DNA from: CALJFL01 sp963669435
GTDB lineage: Bacteria; Pseudomonadota; Gammaproteobacteria; Pseudomonadales; Halieaceae
NCBI GenBank assembly: GCA_963669435.1
Contig: OY770025.1
Coordinates: forward strand, 1,550,001 to 1,614,000
DNA: 64,000 nt
Reading direction: 5' to 3'
Under the pieces are notes generated by a model. That model ran no database searches and had not been told where the DNA came from. It was given only the letters and a program-made list of their open reading frames with translations. Position 1 is the first letter of the stretch. Each line of letters begins with the position of its first letter. Shown here piece by piece: positions 25,302-34,279 of the stretch. The position numbers and the translations under genes are program-made.

Positions 25302-25336
25302 GGTTATTAATAAGTTTAACTCCACTTATGATAACC
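25302..25336. promoter_or_regulatory. Palindrome, likely LysR operator
   Basis: GGTTATTAATAAGT on the left is matched by ACTTATGATAACC on the right with one base of bulge, an inverted repeat of about 35 bp. It lies between the divergent LysR and citrate-synthase genes. A TATAAT -10 element for the citrate-synthase gene follows at 25344-25349. Confidence 0.6.
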
Positions 25337-25384
25337 CGCTTTCTATAATGTAAAAAAGTCACAAATCCGCAGGAGCAGGCACAT

Positions 25385-26515
25385 ATGAGCAATGAGCAGG
25401 ACATCGTCTCCCGAGACCTCGCCGGGGTCGTGGTGGGAGAGACCGCAATCTCTGATGTACAGGGCGAACAGGGCGTTCTGACCTATCGCGGCATCGATAT
25501 CAACGAACTGGCCGACCAGCCCTTTACCCGCGTCGTATGGCTGGTGTTGTTCGGCAGCGCACCCACCCCCGAACAAGATCAGCAGTTGCAGGACTTCCTG
25601 TTCCAGCACAGCCACCTGACAGAAGCGGAGCAGGCCATGCTGCGCAGACTGCCCACCGACCTGCACCCCATGTTGATGCTGCAGGGCATGCTGCCGCTGA
25701 TTGCCCTGCCAGACACAGAAACGCTGGGGCTGGGTCTACCTGCCGAGCACGGCCTGTTGTTGGCCAGTAAGGTCTCGGGGCTGGTCGCCGCCCATTACCG
25801 TATGTCACAGGGATGGGAAATCATCGCGCCGAAACAGGGCCTGAGTTTCCACCAGAACTTTCTTATGATGTTTAATGGTGAGACACCCAGCTTGGATGCA
25901 ACACGCATGCTGGACGCTGCACAGATACTGCAGATGGAGCACAGTTTCAACGCCGGCACCTTCGCGGGCCGCGTGTGCGCGAGCACTCTGTCGCCCATAC
26001 AATCGGCAATATCTGCGTCCATTGGCACTTTGTTCGGGAAACTTCATGGTGGGGCCGACCAGGCCGCACTGGAAATGGCGATGGCTATCGGCGGTGCCGA
26101 GAACGCCGACGCTTATGTCACCGAAAGCCTGGCGAACAAGGTCAAGATAATGGGCATGGGGCATCGTGAATACCGCACCGTGGATCCTCGCGCCAAAATC
26201 CTCAAACCCATGGCCGAAGCCCTGTGCCAGGACGGAGAAAGTCGCGAGTTACTGGCAACCCTGGTGGCGGTGGAAGCGGCATGCCAACGTGAATTTGCCA
26301 AAAGTGGCAAAGAAATCTGGGCTAACGTGGAATTTTATAAAGGCGCAGTGTTTCACAGCCTGGGCATCCCCACCCGCTACTTCACTGCCATGTTCGCCAT
26401 GGCGCGGGTCTACGGCTACATTGCCCACTTCCTGGAGTTCAGCCAGGACAGCTGCCTGATCCGCCCGCGCGCAGTCTATACAGGCGCTTCGCCTTCCACC
26501 GAACAGGCCGCCTAG
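25385..26515 (+). CDS. Citrate synthase homologue with Asp-to-Glu change
   Basis: This 376-residue protein has the short (type II) citrate/2-methylcitrate synthase layout. HSFNAGTFAGRV matches the family HEFNAST region (H186), KLHGGADQAA carries H221, and GMGHREYRTVDPRAK carries H260. The final catalytic segment reads NVEFYKG where the family has NVDFYSG, so the catalytic aspartate is replaced by E316. It would condense an acyl-CoA with a 2-oxo acid such as oxaloacetate, but the substitution makes normal citrate synthesis uncertain. It is divergent from a LysR gene, and its 3' end overlaps the convergent three-repeat gene. Confidence 0.85.
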   Translation: MSNEQDIVSRDLAGVVVGETAISDVQGEQGVLTYRGIDINELADQPFTRVVWLVLFGSAPTPEQDQQLQDFLFQHSHLTEAEQAMLRRLPTDLHPMLMLQGMLPLIALPDTETLGLGLPAEHGLLLASKVSGLVAAHYRMSQGWEIIAPKQGLSFHQNFLMMFNGETPSLDATRMLDAAQILQMEHSFNAGTFAGRVCASTLSPIQSAISASIGTLFGKLHGGADQAALEMAMAIGGAENADAYVTESLANKVKIMGMGHREYRTVDPRAKILKPMAEALCQDGESRELLATLVAVEAACQREFAKSGKEIWANVEFYKGAVFHSLGIPTRYFTAMFAMARVYGYIAHFLEFSQDSCLIRPRAVYTGASPSTEQAA

Positions 26516-28728
26516 CGGCGGCGCATACCACCGCGGCTGGCCCCGCGAGATGCCCGGTAGTTACGGGTTCGGGTATTACCCCGAGCACGGTTGTCGCGAC
26601 TGCGGTTGAGATCGCGGTTGTAAGTGCTGCTGGGCCGCGAACTGGGTCGTTGCTCAGGTAATTTCGCGGGCTTGCTTTCAGGCAGTTGGCTGGGCCGACT
26701 TTCCGGCAGTTTCTCCGGCCGCTGCTCAGGCCGTTTTACGTCGTGATTTTCCCAGCCGTCCCGGGTGCGCTTGTCCCAGCCATCGCCACGATCCCGGTAA
26801 ACGTTGCCCGCTTTATCGGCGTAAACATTGTTCTTACGTTGATTGGCGATGCGGGTGCTCGGGCGCTCAGCCAGCGCCTGGCGAGTGGGCTGGGTGCGCG
26901 CCAGGTTGCGCTGGCTCTTGTACAGGTTGTCATTGCCGTGACGGCGCCCCGCGAGGTAGCCAGAGGCGTAACCCCTGTTATAGCCGTGGCGGAACCCGTG
27001 ATTGTAGCCGTGCCGGTAACCGCGGTGATAGCCATAGTAGGGTCGCGGTCCCCACCAGCCGCCGCGGTACCAGCCACCGCCGCCGAAGTAAAAAGTGAAC
27101 GGGCCGTTGCTGTAACTGAACCCAAAGCCCCAACCACCCCAGGGGGTGTAGCGCACATGGAAACCCCAGGTTGAGTAGCGCGGGTAATAGTAGTTGCCAT
27201 ACCAACCCGGGTAGTAATAGCCGGTGCCGTAGACCACCGTGGTGTTGTACACATAGGTATTGGTGTAGCCCGGTGTATACCCCACGTAAACCACATCCGG
27301 CTCAGCCTTGTAGATGCGCACAAAGGTGACGTAGTACAGCGATGACTCTGGCGGAATGGTGTAGATGACATCGGGCACCTCACGCGCCACCAGCCACTTG
27401 CCGTTAGCACTGTCGGCCACAAACCAGATCGCTTCATCCACCGCGTAATACCGCCCCTCCGCCTTGATCACCGGGGTGGATGTGTTCACCGCGTAGTCGA
27501 GGTCGGTGCCGTCGATCTCATCGAATTTGGGCTTACCGTCGTATACCACTTCCAGCGAGGCCTTGCTGGGGTCGACGGCAGCAGTTTGTGGCATCTGTGC
27601 GTCGAGCACTGCCTCTTCCGCGGCCTTGGTGCCGGGTACCGCGTACAGCACGGTGTTTACCTCTGCGTCTTCCGGAATGTCGCGGAAATCGGTGGGCAGG
27701 TCTTCACCCTTGGTGTAGGCCCAGGGACCGTCGAGATCATCGCTCGTGTACCAGCGGCCGGCCAACAGCACGTAGTACTGCTGCCCGCCGATATGCATCA
27801 GCAAGTCGCTTTCCGAGTTGCTGACATACAGCAGTTCTGTGCCGTCTACCGGTTTAAATTCGGGCTTGCCGTCGATTACGATGAGTTCACTGGGTTCAGT
27901 GCTGACAATAATCTTCGGTGGCGGACCCGAGCCCACGTCTTCCTCGTTGCCCTCGTCCTCTTCGGGCGGCGGTGGTGCCAGTTGGCTGATCTGGGAGGGC
28001 ACCGAATTAGTCAGAGTCCAGGGGCCTTCGATATCTCCGGCGGTGTACCAGTTGTCTTCGGAAGCAAACAGGTAGTGTGTCCGGCCATCTCGCAGCAGGG
28101 TGAACGGTGTATTGATGACGCGCTCCACCTTGGAGTTCTCCACGTCGCGGTACTGGGGCTTGCCATCCAGTGGTACCAGTATGGCCGGCTCGGTGCTGAA
28201 GATAATGTTCGGCGGTGAGGTGTTTATCTGTTCAGCCGCCTCTGCCCTGGCATCGACCTGTTCCAGGGTCGCCAGCAGATTATCCAGCGAAATTTGTATC
28301 TGTTGCTTCGGTAGCTCCCGTTCGAGCACGGCGATCAGTGCATTCGTTTTATCTTCATCACCCTCGGGGATACGCACGTTGGTGACGTCCACGCTCTCCA
28401 CCACGGCAGTCCGATCGGAACGGTCAATCTGTAGGTCACCGGCGAACCAGATCGCACCGAATACCGGTGCGTCACGGCTTTCCAGTTCGATGGCCACTGC
28501 CGCACGGCCGGTGATCAGGTTGCCTTCCAACTTCTCTGGTTGCGGCTGGTACAGGACGATGACACCATCCTTGATGGCTATTTCCCGGGGCCAGGTTGAT
28601 AACTCCTCATCCTGGGCTACGGCGGCAAGGGTCCACAGAACAAGTGCGACAAAGCTGGCGCCCCAGCGGAAGAACCATGATCTAAAGACCCATCGGCTCT
28701 GGAACTGCCCTGTATACGTCGCTTCCAT
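26512..28728 (-). CDS. Large secreted protein with three repeats and a GY-rich tail
   Basis: This 738-residue protein has a hydrophobic signal segment at about residues 22-38. Three related units follow (about residues 173-237, 271-336 and 390-446), each with a pattern like STEP-x-DGKP-x-WYT-x-D-x-GPW. Next comes a region extremely rich in Gly, Tyr and Trp (about 485-600) with repeats such as HGYNHGFRHGYNRGY, then a basic, Pro/Arg/Ser-rich tail. Similar proteins are sometimes labelled carbohydrate-binding family V/XII, but no catalytic domain is visible. Surface localisation and a polysaccharide- or protein-binding role are inferred. Confidence 0.6.
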   Translation of the reverse strand: MEATYTGQFQSRWVFRSWFFRWGASFVALVLWTLAAVAQDEELSTWPREIAIKDGVIVLYQPQPEKLEGNLITGRAAVAIELESRDAPVFGAIWFAGDLQIDRSDRTAVVESVDVTNVRIPEGDEDKTNALIAVLERELPKQQIQISLDNLLATLEQVDARAEAAEQINTSPPNIIFSTEPAILVPLDGKPQYRDVENSKVERVINTPFTLLRDGRTHYLFASEDNWYTAGDIEGPWTLTNSVPSQISQLAPPPPEEDEGNEEDVGSGPPPKIIVSTEPSELIVIDGKPEFKPVDGTELLYVSNSESDLLMHIGGQQYYVLLAGRWYTSDDLDGPWAYTKGEDLPTDFRDIPEDAEVNTVLYAVPGTKAAEEAVLDAQMPQTAAVDPSKASLEVVYDGKPKFDEIDGTDLDYAVNTSTPVIKAEGRYYAVDEAIWFVADSANGKWLVAREVPDVIYTIPPESSLYYVTFVRIYKAEPDVVYVGYTPGYTNTYVYNTTVVYGTGYYYPGWYGNYYYPRYSTWGFHVRYTPWGGWGFGFSYSNGPFTFYFGGGGWYRGGWWGPRPYYGYHRGYRHGYNHGFRHGYNRGYASGYLAGRRHGNDNLYKSQRNLARTQPTRQALAERPSTRIANQRKNNVYADKAGNVYRDRGDGWDKRTRDGWENHDVKRPEQRPEKLPESRPSQLPESKPAKLPEQRPSSRPSSTYNRDLNRSRDNRARGNTRTRNYRASRGASRGGMRRR

Positions 28729-28935
28729 GATTGACCCTGTTATTGCCTGTTTACAGACATCTTGGTCCAGACACCCGTTTCCCGCAAGGTCGTGGATTGA
28801 AGAATTTCCAGGCTACAGGCGCACTGCAAACATTGTGCTAGTTAGCGATAAGCAAGGCAGGCCGTGGCGACACACACTCGCGGCGACCAGGAATCTCAGT
28901 AGGGGTTAGCCACCGCAGGACAACGCAAAGAGGCG

Positions 28936-29766
28936 CTAAAAACGATAGCCTAGCGACAGTGTGGGACCGTGGAAAGACACGTCAAACTCACTTTCCCGGT
29001 TGCTGTCTGGCTTGTATTCGATATTGAAGTCAGTGAACTGGTAACCGAAGTTGACGCCTATGTGCTCGGTCAGGCGATAGCCAAGTCGGCCGTAGATGTA
29101 AGCAAAGCCGCCATCGTAGTCGTCGATGTTGGCACTGAGCCATCCCATGCTGACCATCGCGCCCCACTTTTCATTGAACGCCCACATGCCCTGGGCGCGG
29201 AGGTTGGGCAGTGGAGCAAGAATATCGCTGCTGCCGCGGGCACTCTGCCGCTCAAACTCACCGACAAAGGCCCTACCGCTGATAGACGCTTCCAGGTCGA
29301 GGATGTGAAATCCCCCGCCTACCAGCACTTCCGCACGCTCGGTGCGATACACGGAATACAGGGCATCGACGATATACGTATCGACTTCAAGTTCCGTATC
29401 CAGATCAGCCCCGGCCTGGAACTCAAAGCCGTCAAAGTTGAAATCGCGCCGCGCCTGACGCGAACCTGTCTGCTCAAAGGTGTAGGCCATGCCTGAAAAC
29501 ACCCACTTGTCAGAAAACCGCCAGCGGTATTCGAGGGCCCAGCTCATGTCCTTGTCGTCTATTGCCAGGTCATCGAGATCGACCGTGACTTCGGGCAAGT
29601 CCCCCACACTGGCGCGAAACTCGGCATCGGCGGTCTGGTAGCTGCCACCTGCGATGATCATGTGCGTGGCGTTCATATTGGGGTGGATACCCTCAACGCG
29701 CTCAGCCATGACCGCCGGGCTCAACATGCCGGCAATTATCAGTGCTAGGGAACAATATCTCTTCAT
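28936..29766 (-). CDS. Outer-membrane beta-barrel protein
   Basis: This 276-residue protein has a clear signal peptide (MKRYCSLALIIAGMLSPAVMA) followed by alternating beta-strands with aromatic girdles (WALEYRWRFSDKWVFSGMAY, YIYGRLGYRLTEHIGVNFGY) and a C-terminal LSLGYRF, whose terminal phenylalanine is the BAM recognition signal. A small barrel of about ten strands is likely. No closer family is recognisable. It is divergent from the RND efflux operon, the starts being 146 nt apart. Confidence 0.8.
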   Translation of the reverse strand: MKRYCSLALIIAGMLSPAVMAERVEGIHPNMNATHMIIAGGSYQTADAEFRASVGDLPEVTVDLDDLAIDDKDMSWALEYRWRFSDKWVFSGMAYTFEQTGSRQARRDFNFDGFEFQAGADLDTELEVDTYIVDALYSVYRTERAEVLVGGGFHILDLEASISGRAFVGEFERQSARGSSDILAPLPNLRAQGMWAFNEKWGAMVSMGWLSANIDDYDGGFAYIYGRLGYRLTEHIGVNFGYQFTDFNIEYKPDSNRESEFDVSFHGPTLSLGYRF

Positions 29767-29912
29767 GAACTATGGCCTCTCGACAATTGTGCTATTTTGG
29801 CAGGCCGCACTCCACTGGTCGAGCCCATAATGTGCTTAAATTGGTGGCTGCTTTCACCAAAACGCATAGCCCTATTGCCAGACTAATGATAAGAGAAACT
29901 TCAGGGGGCCCT

Positions 29913-31133
29913 ATGGCCATACGCTCGAAGCGCTGGTCGACCTATCGGCTCGTCTACGCCGCCGTGTCGCTCAGTGTGATTGTCGGGTGCAGTGAACCCG
30001 AGATTATAGAGGAAGCAACCCGCGTCGTGACCACACCGGTCATGCAACGCGACGTTACCCTGATGAGTGACTATGTCGGCCGCACTGTGGCCTCTAAACG
30101 GGTAGAGGTTAACCCCAGGGTCGATGGCTTTCTGGAGGAAATCAGTTTCGTTGAGGGCAGCCTGATCGCCGAGCGAGCGGTGCTCTATAAGATAGACGCC
30201 GCACCGTACGAGGCTGCCTACGAGCGCAATGAGGCAGTGTTATCCAGTCGTAAGGCCAAGTTGGCCAAGGCCCAGCGCGATGTCGCCAGGATCAAGCCAC
30301 TGTTTGAAGAAGACGCGGCCAGCCAATTGGACTACGACGACGCGGTAGCTGACGTGCAACAGAGCGCCGCGGAAGTGCAGGAGGCCGAGGCTGAGCTAAA
30401 AGATTCGCGTCTGAACCTGGATTACACCATGATCAAGGCGCCCATCGCCGGCCTGATCGGTGAATCCACCGTGGACGTCGGTGCGCTGATTCGTGCCAAC
30501 GACGCCACACCGTTGACCACCATCAGCCAGATAGACCCGATTCACGTGTACTTTTCCATGTCGGCGCTGGATTACCTCAATGCGCGGCGCCGGGTAAGCA
30601 GCCGCTATGAGGATTTGAAGTCGGAGCGAGAGGGCAAAGCGCTGGAGGGTGAGGTGTCAATTACCCTACCCGACGACACCATCTACCGGTTTAGTGGCAA
30701 GGTGGGATTTACCGACCCCCAGGTCAACCCGCAGACCGGTACCTTTGCCATCCGCGCGATTGTGCCCAACCCGGACCGGGAATTGTTACCCGGGCAGTAC
30801 ACGCGGGTAAGGATGCCGCTTGAGGTGCGACACGACGCCCTGCTGATTCCCGAGGAATGCATCCTGATCGAACAGGGCGGTGTCTATGTCTATGTGGTGC
30901 TCCCCAACCAGCGCGTAGAGCGACGCCTGATCTTTGTCGGACCCATCGTTGAAGGTCAGATGATTGTCGAGAAGGGTCTGGTCGCCGGCGAGCAGATCAT
31001 CATTCATGGGATCAACAAGGTCTACCATGGCTCCCTGGCCGACCCCGTTGACCTGGCAATTTATGAACAGGAATTGCAGGAGGCCAGCCAGGCCAGCCTG
31101 CAGGACGACCCCAACGAGGGCACCGGCGAGTGA
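29913..31133 (+). CDS. RND efflux periplasmic adaptor lipoprotein
   Basis: This 406-residue membrane-fusion protein has the lipobox VIVGCSE (C26), a lipoyl-like barrel half (VNPRVDGFLEEISFVEGSLI), a coiled-coil hairpin with the KAKLAKAQRDVARIKPLFEEDAASQLDYDDA segment and a second lipoyl half (IKAPIAGLIG). ATG 29913 is favoured with a GGGGG-rich ribosome-binding region just upstream. It bridges the inner-membrane pump and outer-membrane channel encoded next, with which it overlaps by 4 nt, so the three form one operon. Confidence 0.95.
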   Translation: MAIRSKRWSTYRLVYAAVSLSVIVGCSEPEIIEEATRVVTTPVMQRDVTLMSDYVGRTVASKRVEVNPRVDGFLEEISFVEGSLIAERAVLYKIDAAPYEAAYERNEAVLSSRKAKLAKAQRDVARIKPLFEEDAASQLDYDDAVADVQQSAAEVQEAEAELKDSRLNLDYTMIKAPIAGLIGESTVDVGALIRANDATPLTTISQIDPIHVYFSMSALDYLNARRRVSSRYEDLKSEREGKALEGEVSITLPDDTIYRFSGKVGFTDPQVNPQTGTFAIRAIVPNPDRELLPGQYTRVRMPLEVRHDALLIPEECILIEQGGVYVYVVLPNQRVERRLIFVGPIVEGQMIVEKGLVAGEQIIIHGINKVYHGSLADPVDLAIYEQELQEASQASLQDDPNEGTGE

Positions 31134-34100
31134 TCTCCCGCTTCTGTATTGACCGACCCATCTTCGCCTCGGTCATATCGATTGTCATCGTCATCGTGGG
31201 CACCATTTCGGTGCTCAATCTTCCCATCGACCAGTATCCGGACATCACACCACCGGCGGTGAGTGTCTCTGCGACTTTCCCCGGCGCCACCGCCAACAGT
31301 GTCGCCGAGTCGGTCTCTGCGCCGCTGGAGAAGCAGCTCAACGGGCTGCCGAACATGATTTACATGGAGTCCAACAGCAAGAACAACGGCGCCGCCAAGG
31401 TGACGGTAACCTTTGAGGTAGGCACCAATCCCGACCTGGCGGCGGTGGACGTGCAGAACGAGGTCAAGCTGGCCGAACAGGACCTGCCGGTTGACGTGAT
31501 GCAGGAAGGGGTTTCAGTCGAGAAACTCGCTAACGTAGAACTGATGAAAATTGCCATTCGCTCGGACGACCCCAAGTTCGACGAGGTCTACCTCAGCAAC
31601 TACATGAGCATCAACATCAACGATGAAATGAAGCGCATACCCGGGGTAGGCAGGACACGCAACAACGGCTCACGTCGTTACTCCATGCGTATCTGGCTGA
31701 AGCCCGACCGACTGGCCGCCTACGGTTTAACCACCTCGGATGTGATGAATGCGGTGCGCGAGCAAAACGCGCCTGCAGCAGCGGGCACCATCGGTGGTCA
31801 GCCCAACGACGGCAGCGTTTCCCTCACTTACCCGGTGTCGGCGTCTGGCCGCCTGGAGACCGCCGAAGAGTTTGGCGCGATTATCGTCCGGGCCAGTGAC
31901 GACGGTTCAATGATCCGCCTGCGCGACCTGGCGCGGGTAGAGCTGGGCGCCAAGGCCTACACGCTGGATTCGCGCCTGGACGGGGGGCCTGCCGCAGTGC
32001 TGGGCATCTACCTGTTACCCGGTGCCAACGCGCTGGACGTATCCGCGCGGGTGCGCACAAAAATGGCGGAGATCGAAAAGAACTTTCCCGAAGGCCTGGA
32101 ATGGCTGATCGTTTTCGACAACGCTGAGTTCGTCGAGCAGTCAATCAACGAGGTAATCATTACCCTCATCGAGGCCCTGTTGCTGGTGATGCTGGTGGTG
32201 TATCTGTTCCTGCAGGACTGGCGCACCACGCTGATTCCCAGCCTCGCTGTACCGGTATCGGTGGTTGGCACCTTTATCGCCATGCTCCTACTCGGCTTCA
32301 CCCTGAACACGGTCAACCTGCTGGCGCTGGTCCTGGTCATTGGCATCGTGGTGGATGACGCAATTGTCGTGGTGGAAAACGTCGAGCGCCTGATGAACGA
32401 AGAGGACATGAGCGCGCGCGACGCCACCATACAGGCAATGAGCGAACTCACCGGCGCCCTGGTGGCCACATCCCTGGTGCTGGCGGCTGTGTTTGTCCCC
32501 GTTGCCTTACTGGGCGGTATCACAGGGATTCTGTACCGCGAATTCGCCGTGACCATTACGGTTGCAGTGCTGCTGTCCACGCTGGTCGCCCTCACCCTGA
32601 GCCCAGCATTGTGCGCCCTGCTAATGAAGAAGCAGGAACCGGGTCAAAAGAACGCCGTATTTCGCAAGATTGATCAGTGGCTGGATGTCGGCGCCGAGCG
32701 TTTCGGGGTCGGTGTCGGCTATACCCTGCGCAACAGCGGCCGCACCGTGCTGGTGTTCCTGCTGATGATCGCCTGCGCCTGGTTATTGATGCGCGCGGTG
32801 CCGTCGAGCTTTATGCCGGTAGAGGACAAGGGCCTGTTCTACGTTGACATGGAGTTACACGATGGCTCGACGGTAAACCGCACCAAGCCGGTACTACAGC
32901 GTGCCGAGCAGTACATGTTGGATCACCCGGCGGTAAAACACGTGTTTACACTGGCTGGCGAGAACCGGCGCTCTGGCGGTAATGAAGCCAATGGCCAGAT
33001 GGAGGTGATTCTCAAGAGCTGGGAGGAACGTAAGGCAGGCGGGTACACGGTGGCAAAAGTGGTTGACGAAGTCCGCGACGAGCTGGAGAAGTATCCGGAG
33101 ATCGTAGCTCAGGTATCCCAGCCTCCCGCCATTGCCGGACTGGGGCTGGGCAGCGGTGTGGACCTGGTGCTGCAAGACCGCACCGGCACCAACTGGGAAG
33201 GGCTGCTGGAATCCTCGGACCTGATTATCCAGAAAGCCAACCAGCGACCGGAATTGACTGGCGTGGCCAGTCCGGTGAAACCGGAAACCCCGGAGCTGTT
33301 CCTGCAGGTAAACCGCGCCGAGGCGAAAGCGCTCGGTGTGCCGCTGGCCGACATCTACGGCACCATGCGTACCTTTACCGGCTCGTCGGTCATCAATGAC
33401 TTCAATCTGTACGGCCGGGTTTATCGGGTGCGGGTACAGGCGGAGGCCGAGTTCAGGGAACGCCCCGACGCGATGCAATATTATTATGTGCGCAGCAACA
33501 ATGGCTCCATGGTGCCGATGTCGGTACTGGGCACCCTGAGCTACTCCACCGGCCCCGCGGCTATCGATCACTACAATATGTTCACTACCGCCAAGATCTC
33601 CGGGGACCCGGAGCCAGGCTACTCCACCGGCGACGCTATTGCGGCCATGCGTGAGGTACTGGAGGAAAACCTGCCCCCCACCATCGGCTACGAGTGGACG
33701 GGGCAGACCGCCCAGGAGGTCTCTTCCGGTGGGCAGGCAGCCATCGCCATGGGGCTCGCCGTGTTGTTCGTCTACCTGTTCCTGTGCGCACTCTATGAGA
33801 GCTGGACTATCCCGGTGGCAGTGTTGTTAATCGCGCCCACGGCGATCTTTGGTGCCTTGCTGGCGGTGTCAATACGCGGACTGGAAAACAACCTGTTCTT
33901 CCAGGTCGCCATGATCTCCCTGGTCGGTATGGCCGCCAAGAACTCCATCCTCATCGTGGAGTTTGCCAAGCAATTAGTCGAGGAAGGCAAGTCGTTCCTG
34001 GACGCCGCGCTGGAGTCCGCCAAGCTGCGTTTCCGCCCGATCATGATGACCGCGATCTCGTTTATTTTCGGGGTCATGCCCCTGGTATTGTCTACCGGGC

Positions 34101-34279
34101 CGGGAGCGGTAGCACGGCAATCCATCTCTACGGCGGTGCTCGGCGGCATGATCCTGGCCACCTCCATCGGCATCCTCGTGGTACCGCTGTTTTTTGTCAT
34201 CTTCGGTCGCCTGGACAAGGGTCTAAAGAACAAAGAACAGGCTGCTGCGCTGACACAGGAAAAGGCGCAGCTATCATGA
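31130..34279 (+). CDS. RND multidrug efflux pump (AcrB/MexB-type)
   Basis: This 1049-residue inner-membrane transporter of the hydrophobe/amphiphile efflux-1 family has an N-terminal FCIDRPIFASVISIVIVIVG helix and transmembrane segments in two sets of six. The proton relay lies in helix 4 (VLVIGIVVDDAIVVVENVER), where adjacent aspartates act. Large periplasmic loops give the substrate-binding porter domain. Substrates cannot be inferred. The start is GTG 31130, overlapping the adaptor stop in GTGA. It works with the lipoprotein adaptor and the OprM-like channel. Confidence 0.95.
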   Translation: MISRFCIDRPIFASVISIVIVIVGTISVLNLPIDQYPDITPPAVSVSATFPGATANSVAESVSAPLEKQLNGLPNMIYMESNSKNNGAAKVTVTFEVGTNPDLAAVDVQNEVKLAEQDLPVDVMQEGVSVEKLANVELMKIAIRSDDPKFDEVYLSNYMSININDEMKRIPGVGRTRNNGSRRYSMRIWLKPDRLAAYGLTTSDVMNAVREQNAPAAAGTIGGQPNDGSVSLTYPVSASGRLETAEEFGAIIVRASDDGSMIRLRDLARVELGAKAYTLDSRLDGGPAAVLGIYLLPGANALDVSARVRTKMAEIEKNFPEGLEWLIVFDNAEFVEQSINEVIITLIEALLLVMLVVYLFLQDWRTTLIPSLAVPVSVVGTFIAMLLLGFTLNTVNLLALVLVIGIVVDDAIVVVENVERLMNEEDMSARDATIQAMSELTGALVATSLVLAAVFVPVALLGGITGILYREFAVTITVAVLLSTLVALTLSPALCALLMKKQEPGQKNAVFRKIDQWLDVGAERFGVGVGYTLRNSGRTVLVFLLMIACAWLLMRAVPSSFMPVEDKGLFYVDMELHDGSTVNRTKPVLQRAEQYMLDHPAVKHVFTLAGENRRSGGNEANGQMEVILKSWEERKAGGYTVAKVVDEVRDELEKYPEIVAQVSQPPAIAGLGLGSGVDLVLQDRTGTNWEGLLESSDLIIQKANQRPELTGVASPVKPETPELFLQVNRAEAKALGVPLADIYGTMRTFTGSSVINDFNLYGRVYRVRVQAEAEFRERPDAMQYYYVRSNNGSMVPMSVLGTLSYSTGPAAIDHYNMFTTAKISGDPEPGYSTGDAIAAMREVLEENLPPTIGYEWTGQTAQEVSSGGQAAIAMGLAVLFVYLFLCALYESWTIPVAVLLIAPTAIFGALLAVSIRGLENNLFFQVAMISLVGMAAKNSILIVEFAKQLVEEGKSFLDAALESAKLRFRPIMMTAISFIFGVMPLVLSTGPGAVARQSISTAVLGGMILATSIGILVVPLFFVIFGRLDKGLKNKEQAAALTQEKAQLS

